This document shows, piece after piece, positions 1-4,457 of a stretch of DNA of 5,341 bases (position 1 is the stretch's first letter; the number at the start of each line of letters is the position of its first letter). This DNA comes from an uncultured Lentisphaeria bacterium. Lineage in GTDB: Bacteria > Verrucomicrobiota > Lentisphaeria > Victivallales > Victivallaceae. The DNA lies in the NCBI GenBank assembly GCA_903821255.1, contig CAIJKT010000012.1:1-5341 (forward strand). The letters are read 5' to 3'. The position numbers were made by a program, and so were the translations under genes. Under the pieces are notes generated by a model. The model was not told the origin of the DNA. It did no database searches and was given only the letters and a program-made list of their open reading frames with translations.

Positions 1-309
1 TCATTATTGTTGTGGAATATTATATGCAGTGTGCCTTTATGTCTTTCAGGGCTGGCAATCATGAAATGGCTGATTGATCTTTACCCGCGCGAACGCTACG
101 GCCAGTTCGGTTCGGCCGGAGCCATGATATCTTCCATCGGCGCCGCGCTGATCGGGCCTTTGTGCGGATTATTTTTCGATTATATGAAGGATTACCGCTA
201 TGTGTTTTTGTGGCCGGTCCCATTCTACCTGGCCGGGGCCGGAACCGCATGGCTGGTGCACCGTAAGTGGAAGTCAATGGGTGGCGAAGCTGGATACAAA
301 GCCCCCTGA
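1..309 (+). CDS. MFS transporter, C-terminal fragment (5' end outside window)
   Basis: The reading frame is open from the first base and ends at TGA 307-309, giving about 102 codons of a protein whose N-terminus lies outside the window. It shows three hydrophobic stretches: the first ~20 residues, a Gly/Ala-rich helix around residues 40-60 (SAGAMISSIGAALIGPLCGL) and a last helix around 66-87, followed by a short basic cytoplasmic tail (HRKWKS). The segment between the first two helices, YPRERYGQFGSAGAM, resembles the loop before TM11 of major facilitator superfamily carriers ('P.e..Gq..s'). The fragment therefore probably covers TM10-TM12. The substrate cannot be read from this fragment; sugar or oligosaccharide carriers of this type are common in Lentisphaerota, but that is only a guess. 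Only 117 bases separate it from the signal peptidase gene on the same strand. Confidence 0.75.
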   Translation, partial: SLLLWNIICSVPLCLSGLAIMKWLIDLYPRERYGQFGSAGAMISSIGAALIGPLCGLFFDYMKDYRYVFLWPVPFYLAGAGTAWLVHRKWKSMGGEAGYKAP

Positions 310-322
310 AGATCATTGTTAG

Positions 323-346
323 GATTTGATTAGAATTATTCAAATC
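323..346 (+). terminator. weak AT-rich hairpin after the MFS gene
   Basis: GATTTGA (323-329) and TCAAATC (340-346) form a perfect 7-bp inverted repeat around a 10-nt AT-rich loop, 13 nt after the transporter stop codon. It is followed by a T-enriched but interrupted stretch (gtgttaagcttgtttgcttt). The stem has only two G-C pairs, so it would be a weak intrinsic terminator at best. It could equally be incidental. Confidence 0.25.
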
Positions 347-426
347 GTGTTAAGCTTGTTTGCTTTATAGCCAGTTCCAGCATAAAATCTATATCAGACA
401 AAGCAATCGCCAATACAGGTGCGGTC

Positions 427-966
427 ATGATTAAAGGAAAAATGCTGACAAAAAGCCGGGCGGGAATAATTTTATTGGCCCTGTTTGCATTCGCCGTATA
501 CTTTCAGCCGTACCGGCTGGGAATGGTGACCGGCGAATCAATGACCCCGACACTGCAGAACGGACAGTTGCTGCTGATAGACCGCAATTACTACAAACAC
601 CATCCGGTTCAGCGCGGCGATATAATCTCTTTCAGCGTTAATGGCAGAACTCTCGTTAAAAGGGTTTATGCGCTGCCCGGCGAACAGGTAATCCAGTTGC
701 ATTGCGACAGCGCCCGCTCCGGCGATATGATCATCCGGCCGTACATGATTGAGAAAGCGATCCGGTCTTTTATCGAAAAGCCGACCGCCCTGCGGATTAT
801 AAGAATTGAAGTTGAACCGGACTTCGTATATCTGCTCGGCGATGGCGGGATGGTTTCAATTGACAGCCGCGATTTCGGCCCGGTTCCGCAAAACCGGATC
901 ATCGGCAAAGTCGTTAACGGCAGAATTGATACTGACGCCCATGTTTTCGCCGCCATAATGCTTTAA
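427..966 (+). CDS. lepB: type I signal peptidase (S26 family)
   Basis: This 179-residue protein would cleave Sec/Tat signal peptides on the outer face of the cytoplasmic membrane. After a short basic N-terminus (KSR, 9-11) there is one membrane segment at about residues 13-26. The S26 boxes follow in order: box B GESMTPTL with the nucleophile Ser38, box C RGDIISF (63-69), box D LVKRVYALPGE with the general-base Lys78, and box E GDGGMVSIDSRDFGPVP (138-154). Box E keeps Asp146-Ser147-Arg148 but has Gly140-Gly141 where family members usually carry Asn-Arg. Its size and single anchor resemble the short Gram-positive SipS type rather than the two-anchor E. coli LepB. ATG 427 has only a weak upstream ribosome site. 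An in-frame ATG at 442, preceded by AAAGGA, is an alternative start that would remove five residues. The gene converges with the pseudopilin gene across a shared terminator. Bacteria of this group often encode several such peptidases, so the symbol denotes the family, not a unique orthologue. Confidence 0.93.
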   Translation: MIKGKMLTKSRAGIILLALFAFAVYFQPYRLGMVTGESMTPTLQNGQLLLIDRNYYKHHPVQRGDIISFSVNGRTLVKRVYALPGEQVIQLHCDSARSGDMIIRPYMIEKAIRSFIEKPTALRIIRIEVEPDFVYLLGDGGMVSIDSRDFGPVPQNRIIGKVVNGRIDTDAHVFAAIML

Positions 967-970
967 TCCG

Positions 971-1001
971 CAAAGAAAAGGCTGCATCCGGAGATGCAGC
1001 C
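971..1001 (-). terminator. strong intrinsic terminator for the minus-strand pseudopilin gene
   Basis: GGCTGCATC (980-988) and GATGCAGCC (993-1001) form a perfect 9-bp, G/C-rich stem closed by a 4-nt loop (CGGA on the plus strand). Read on the minus strand, the stem is followed at once by TTTTCTTTG (979-971), a classic Rho-independent layout, 29 nt beyond the stop codon of the minus-strand gene. On the plus strand the hairpin lies 13 nt after the signal peptidase stop but is followed by ATAAGATC rather than a T run. It may stop plus-strand transcription only weakly. Confidence 0.85.
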
Positions 1002-1030
1002 ATAAGATCAGGGGAACGTGCCGTCACATA

Positions 1031-1963
1031 TTATTGCACAGGTTTTGTTCCGTCAATTGTTACAGGCTGTCTGTCGGCCGAATATGCATTCTTGCCCCAG
1101 AGGAAGTTGTTCGTGTCAAGCGTTTCCGCCAGAGTCTTCGGTTCAGAATGCCCGTCAGCGAACATGTAGTTGGCGCGGTCACTGTGCCTGTCCCACTGCA
1201 CATAGTTGATGTGTACGGAAGATGCTGTAGGCGCCGCGGCGGCAGCTTGAGCGTCGGCAACTGTAACTGCAACCAGCTTAGGATGCGCCGGATCATTTTC
1301 AGCATCATATTGAGTACTGGAACTGCCGTTGCCTACGCCGGAAACAGGGCGATGCGACTTGAGCGCGGCGCCGCCGCCGGAGGACACACCCATCAGGCGA
1401 TCATAGACTTGAGTAAACTCAGCCATCAGAATTTCACCGGCCGGTTTTTTCAGGTCAGTGTCTTTTACACATCTCAGCCGGTCGTTGAGGCTGCTCATTT
1501 TCAAACGCGGCATAATCAGTTCGTTAACAGTATAACTGATACGCGGAACCTGAAAGTCAACCCCGCCGCCGGCGCTGATCTGCTGATCTACAGTGCCAAC
1601 CGTTTCACCATACGCATTCACGCCGCCATCGTAACAAGTCGGCCCCCAGCCGCCATTGGCCATGGACGGGCAGACGAACGCTTTGTTAGCTTTGACGTAA
1701 CCGCGGATCAGACCGCTCCAGTGCGTATACGGCTTCGATGTATTGTTGGGATAGTAGTAAGCCATCGGGAACATCCCTTTGTAGTCATCTTTGTACATCA
1801 TCAGTCCGATTCCCTGCTGCTTTTCGTTGCTCAGGCACAGCGAGGCGCGCCCTTTTTCGCGGGCAGAGTTCAGCGCGGGCAGTAACATGCCGGCCAGAAT
1901 TGCTATGATAGCTATGACTACCAGCAATTCAATGAGTGTAAAATTACCCTTCCGATTCATCAT
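1031..1963 (-). CDS. type IV prepilin-like (pseudopilin) protein with H-X9-DG motif
   Basis: The recognised part begins MMNRKGN, then the prepilin methylation core [20 protein letters not shown] and [13 protein letters not shown]. Numbering the chosen start as residue 1, this is a short basic leader, a hydrophobic helix at ~8-31 and Glu12 at the conserved +5 position after the likely cleavage site. The core continues into [21 protein letters not shown] and FVCPS, both hallmarks of the DUF1559-like/H-X9-DG proteins of Planctomycetota and Lentisphaerota. Near the C-terminus the motif is exact: His, nine residues (SDRANYMFA), then Asp-Gly, followed by HSE. A prepilin peptidase should process it, after which it would be an envelope-associated pseudopilin or secreted protein; the role of this expanded family is unknown. 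The start at 1963 (or 1960, adjacent ATGs) is preferred because GGAAGGG lies 8 nt upstream and it gives a leader of normal length. The frame also stays open to an ATG at 2089 with AAAGGAG 11 nt upstream, which would add 42 residues of Lys/Glu/Met-rich low-complexity sequence. An Ala-rich patch ([12 protein letters not shown]) precedes the H-X9-DG region. Confidence 0.9.
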   Translation of the reverse strand: MMNRKGNFTLIELLVVIAIIAILAGMLLPALNSAREKGRASLCLSNEKQQGIGLMMYKDDYKGMFPMAYYYPNNTSKPYTHWSGLIRGYVKANKAFVCPSMANGGWGPTCYDGGVNAYGETVGTVDQQISAGGGVDFQVPRISYTVNELIMPRLKMSSLNDRLRCVKDTDLKKPAGEILMAEFTQVYDRLMGVSSGGGAALKSHRPVSGVGNGSSSTQYDAENDPAHPKLVAVTVADAQAAAAAPTASSVHINYVQWDRHSDRANYMFADGHSEPKTLAETLDTNNFLWGKNAYSADRQPVTIDGTKPVQ

Positions 1964-2089
1964 TTCTTTTTCCCTTCCTTTTTTTGTTTCTATTTCCATT
2001 TTCATTTCTTTTTCCATTTCTGACTCCGGTCTTAATTTTACTGTCATCTTTTTCACTTCCGTTCCATTTTTTTGATCTGTCATCACCAT
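1964..2089 (-). other. purine-rich leader or N-terminal extension of the pseudopilin gene
   Basis: On the minus strand this stretch is nearly all A and G. It is built of degenerate GAAATG/GAAAAA-like hexamers and includes A8 and A7 runs. It is open in frame with the pseudopilin and would encode 42 residues rich in Glu, Lys and Met (for example [15 protein letters not shown]). It could be translated from ATG 2089, which has AAAGGAG (2107-2101) 11 nt upstream, or be an untranslated leader for the start at 1963. The residue composition is unlike any prepilin leader I know and looks like simple-sequence DNA. The untranslated reading is favoured but not proven. Confidence 0.5.
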
Positions 2090-2102
2090 TTTTTTTGTTT
2101 CT

Positions 2103-2132
2103 CCTTTCCTTTCCTTTCCTTTCCTTTCCTTT
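2103..2132 (-). repeat. (AAAGG)6 pentanucleotide tandem repeat upstream of the pseudopilin
   Basis: Six perfect, uninterrupted CCTTT units on the plus strand (AAAGG on the minus strand) fill 30 bp. They end directly at an AAAGGAG ribosome-site-like sequence upstream of the possible start at 2089. Each unit resembles a partial Shine-Dalgarno core. Perfect short tandem repeats of this length are prone to slipped-strand copy-number change. They lie outside the likely coding region and downstream of the only candidate -10 box, so changes would alter the 5' leader rather than the reading frame. Confidence 0.85.
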
Positions 2133-2306
2133 CTTCGGTTATGATCTTTTGATTATTCCCTGTTTATACTTGTTAGTTTACAGCATGATGGAGATATCTG
2201 CAATAGCCCTAATCCAATGCTAATAATAAACCAATATTCCTAATCAAACCTGAAGAAAACTCATCATCATAAACTGACAATTGTTGAGGCATTATACGCT
2301 GGAACA

Positions 2307-2489
2307 ATGCAAATTAAGCACAAACCGGCAGTAAGGCGGAAATACAGGACTCTGGAGCGTCATGCTGCCTTGCGGGAATGTCCGGGTGGACAGTCATTGA
2401 CAGCGTTTCTGAAAAAATCAAAACGCAAGAACGACTTGCGGACTGCTGAAGTATTACTCCCGCCAGGCGGCGTAACTATTGCTGTTTAA
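2307..2489 (+). CDS. doubtful small ORF, basic 60-residue hypothetical protein
   Basis: ATG 2307 to TAA 2487-2489 encodes 60 residues, strongly basic in the first half (KHKPAVRRKYR) and again at KKSKRKND. It ends in the hydrophobic tail GGVTIAV. I recognise no family. There is no membrane helix, metal-binding motif or helix-turn-helix that I can defend. The upstream GGA lies only 3 nt from the ATG, too close for a good ribosome site. Two hairpin-forming sequences (2379-2392 and 2424-2440) lie within it, so the stretch could instead be a structured RNA or simply chance open frame. It is included because it is the only plus-strand ORF in a 500-base gap and its base composition is more G/C-rich than its flanks. 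Confidence 0.2.
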   Translation: MQIKHKPAVRRKYRTLERHAALRECPGGQSLTAFLKKSKRKNDLRTAEVLLPPGGVTIAV

Positions 2490-2536
2490 GATAAAGTCAA
2501 ATCCATGCCGAACAAACCACATAGGCATATTATCTT
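2488..2536 (+). promoter_or_regulatory. nested inverted repeat in the presumed leader of the GT-C gene
   Basis: AAGATAA (2488-2494) pairs with TTATCTT (2530-2536), and inside it ATGCC (2505-2509) pairs with GGCAT (2524-2528). Together they could fold into a two-segment stem with a 10-nt by 1-nt internal loop and a 14-nt terminal loop. No T run follows, so it is not an intrinsic terminator. It lies about 95 bases before the GT-C start and could be a leader structure or operator, or be fortuitous. Confidence 0.2.
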
Positions 2537-2618
2537 TAACTGCTTTGTCCAGCTTCTAATTATTTCGGTTCTCTACTGGAAATAAAATTATATTAAGTCA
2601 TATTATTTCCTGAATATC

Positions 2619-2623
2619 AGGAG
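2619..2623 (+). promoter_or_regulatory. ribosome binding site of the GT-C gene
   Basis: AGGAG stands 7 nt before ATG 2631, an ideal spacing. It fixes the start of the GT-C reading frame against the in-frame internal ATG at 2652. Confidence 0.8.
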
Positions 2624-2630
2624 ATTTTCT

Positions 2631-4454
2631 ATGGAATCACCGGACGCGCGAATGGCGGCGGAAGACAAGACGACAGGCATTGACGCTTTTTCGTTGAAAG
2701 GTTTTTGCTCATGGCGGAATATTGCCATGCTTCTGCTGGTCTGCGCATTGTCGCTATGGATCAATTTACGCGGCATTACTACCGGTTTGCCCTCGGCCGA
2801 ACGCCTCGACGTGTCGCTCGGCGGCGCTGCCTTCATGGAGAGAAAACTGCCGGAAATCCAGGCGGCGGTTGCGGCCGGGCTTGGCAACCGCTCGGAATTC
2901 CTGGTAAAAAGCAATGCCGACAATTTCCGGCAACTGGCATATTTTTCACCTTACTTCGACCAGCTCAGGACATTCAACCCTGATGAGTTCTTCACTTTTA
3001 AAGTATTAAAGAATATGGCCGACAACAGAACGATCAATCCCGGGTATTATATCTACGGACCGTTTTATTTCTATCAGATCGGGGCTTCGCTGGCGTTCAG
3101 CCGGGTCACCGGCATTCTCGGCCCGGTCAAGCCGCCATCGCATTATCTGACTCATCCTGAAGAGTTCGCGCGTTTTTTTCTTTGCGGAAGAGTATTCAGC
3201 GCACTGATGTCCACATTGGCGGTAGCGGTTACGTTCCTGATCGGCTATCGTATCGGAAAGCTGCCGCTGGCGGCTTTTGCCGCTTCGCTGCTGGCATTCA
3301 TCCCGCTGTTTTCGCTGGCGGCGAAATTTATAAAGCCGGACAGCATTACTGTGTTCTGGACTTCGCTGGTTATTCTATTTGCCATACCGGTGCTGGTCCG
3401 CAGTAATTGGATTTATTATATTCTGAGCGGAATTTGTATCGGCCTGTCCGCCGGATGCAAGTATCCGGCGGCAGTCAATGCCTCCTATCTGGTGATGTTC
3501 CATCTGCTGCGCCGTTACCCTGAAATACGGAATGATGGAAAGTGGTTAGTCCGCGATGATTTCAAGCTGGCTGCGGCGGGAGGAATCACCATTGCAGCTT
3601 TCCTCCTGAGCTGTCCGCCGGTAATCCTGGACTGGGCGGCATTCCGCGGGGACTTGCAATGGACTCAAAGCGTTGCCCGTCCGGGCAATATTTTCGGGAA
3701 TATTATTGAATCAGTGATGTGCTACGGGTATGATGCGTTGTTCTATACAGTGGGAATTCCTGGTTTTATCGCAATCGCCGGAGGATTGATCCTGTGCATT
3801 TGCAAACCCGGAAAAATCTGGACCGGGATGTTTCCCGGAATATTGTTTTTTCTGTTTGTCGCCAGCAGAGGGCTGGATACTTCGGACGCATATATGCTGC
3901 CGGCGTACATTCCTTTATGCCTGATGGCGGGCCGGTTCGTCTTCTATTCGAAAAAAACAATCCTTAGTTCAGCGGCGGCGGTTTTAATTGTTACCGGCAC
4001 TTTCAGTTATTCGCTGGCTTTCGCCAATGTCGCCTGCGGAGAAGATGTCCGGTTGACCGCGGCAAAGTGGATTAACCGGAATATTCGCGCGGGAAGCGTT
4101 CTCGGCAGCGTGCTTTATCCGGTGGGTTATCGCCTGCCGATGGTCAGCCCGGAAAAATACCGTCTGGTAAATTTAAAAATTGACGGGTTCAAGGCGTTTG
4201 AAGAGGCGGATTATCAGATTTACAGTTCGTATGACTGGTCCGAACAGAACTGGCTGGGGCGAGTGGTTTACGGGGAGAAAAACCCGCTTACCCCGGGCAC
4301 GGAGAAAGTAATTGATTTTGAAAATGTTCCGCGGGCGTTTTTCGGACTGCTGGAGCTCAACCGGAATCACCGGCTGAACCATTATTTTGAAGTGGTATCT
4401 CCGGTAATCTCCATCTATAAAAATACCAAGACGATAAAACCCGAAGGGAAGTAA
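2631..4454 (+). CDS. GT-C fold membrane glycosyltransferase (GT39/PMT-like, ArnT-related)
   Basis: This 607-residue polytopic protein belongs to the GT-C group, which transfers a sugar from a polyprenyl-phosphate carrier to an acceptor on the outer face of the membrane. TM1 is at ~31-46. A long extracytoplasmic loop follows and ends in the signature NPDEFFTFKVLKNM (116-129). Asp118-Glu119 match the catalytic acidic pair of PMT/ArnT proteins, and NPGYYIYGPFYFY (136-148) corresponds to the conserved 'NP..f.Yg..y.Y' that follows in this subfamily. Further helices lie at roughly 186-206, 211-231, 239-256, 262-292, 313-330, 372-391, 396-412, 419-437 and 443-465. A KPD motif (235-237) sits between two of them. 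GLSAGCKYPAA (271-281) matches the family's 'G...G.KY.a' segment. Residues ~470-607 form a soluble C-terminal domain beginning DVRLTAAKWINRNI, as in relatives. Sugar and acceptor cannot be deduced. The stop codon abuts the ATG of the methyltransferase-GT2 gene (TAAATG), indicating translational coupling and a shared pathway. Confidence 0.88.
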   Translation: MESPDARMAAEDKTTGIDAFSLKGFCSWRNIAMLLLVCALSLWINLRGITTGLPSAERLDVSLGGAAFMERKLPEIQAAVAAGLGNRSEFLVKSNADNFRQLAYFSPYFDQLRTFNPDEFFTFKVLKNMADNRTINPGYYIYGPFYFYQIGASLAFSRVTGILGPVKPPSHYLTHPEEFARFFLCGRVFSALMSTLAVAVTFLIGYRIGKLPLAAFAASLLAFIPLFSLAAKFIKPDSITVFWTSLVILFAIPVLVRSNWIYYILSGICIGLSAGCKYPAAVNASYLVMFHLLRRYPEIRNDGKWLVRDDFKLAAAGGITIAAFLLSCPPVILDWAAFRGDLQWTQSVARPGNIFGNIIESVMCYGYDALFYTVGIPGFIAIAGGLILCICKPGKIWTGMFPGILFFLFVASRGLDTSDAYMLPAYIPLCLMAGRFVFYSKKTILSSAAAVLIVTGTFSYSLAFANVACGEDVRLTAAKWINRNIRAGSVLGSVLYPVGYRLPMVSPEKYRLVNLKIDGFKAFEEADYQIYSSYDWSEQNWLGRVVYGEKNPLTPGTEKVIDFENVPRAFFGLLELNRNHRLNHYFEVVSPVISIYKNTKTIKPEGK

Positions 4455-4457
4455 ATG
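4444..4457 (+). promoter_or_regulatory. ribosome site and TAAATG coupling junction
   Basis: AAGGGA (4444-4449) lies inside the last codons of the GT-C gene, 5 nt before ATG 4455. The GT-C stop TAA (4452-4454) is immediately followed by that ATG. The same ribosomes can reinitiate with no gap, so the two proteins are expected in linked amounts. Confidence 0.75.

Larger units (their letters stand above)
2134..2630. other. long intergenic region with no confident gene
   Basis: About 500 bases separate the divergent pseudopilin leader and the GT-C gene, so the promoters of both should lie here. On the minus strand TATAAA (2168-2163) is a plausible -10 box for the pseudopilin, but no good -35 stands at 16-18 bp. 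Direct repeats of GATTAGG (minus strand; CCTAATC at 2208-2214 and 2239-2245) sit upstream of it, 31 bp apart. The plus strand has ATTGTT (2280-2285) and AACAAT (2303-2308) flanking ATTATACG, which could be an operator around a -10 box. Other visible pieces are CGCAAG/CTTGCG (2424-2440), TGTCC/GGACA (2379-2392) and the nested repeat at 2488-2536. The part next to the GT-C gene (2570-2615) is very AT-rich and probably contains its promoter, but no convincing -35/-10 pair can be assigned. A 60-codon ORF inside is listed separately. Confidence 0.6.

Noticed and set aside
347..426. Promoter for the signal peptidase gene (TTGTTT at 356-361 with CATAAA at 381-386)
   Set aside because: The 19-bp spacing and poor -10 match make this no better than chance in AT-rich DNA; no other convincing pair is visible.
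980..1001. Hairpin considered as part of a mobile-element end or attachment site
   Set aside because: It is flanked by a T tract on the minus strand and placed just after a stop codon, so a Rho-independent terminator explains it fully. No matching copy or transposase is present.
1034..1885. Long plus-strand open frame (283 codons) antisense to the pseudopilin
   Set aside because: It lies entirely opposite a gene with unmistakable prepilin and H-X9-DG motifs. Its product is rich in Arg/Val/His with no recognisable domain, as expected for an antisense frame of a codon-biased gene.
2103..2132. Six regular AAAGG units considered as a CRISPR or origin-type iteron array
   Set aside because: The units are only 5 bp with no spacers, and there is no DnaA-box-like or replication gene context. 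It is a simple tandem repeat.
1984..2223. Plus-strand open frame rich in Phe/Leu/Ser
   Set aside because: It is the translation of the TTTCC/TTTC pyrimidine tract. Its apparent hydrophobicity reflects simple-sequence DNA, not a membrane protein.
2459..2472. CCGCCAGGCGG palindrome as a regulatory hairpin
   Set aside because: The arms are separated by a single base, so it cannot fold as an RNA hairpin with a full stem. It lies near the end of a doubtful ORF with no supporting context.
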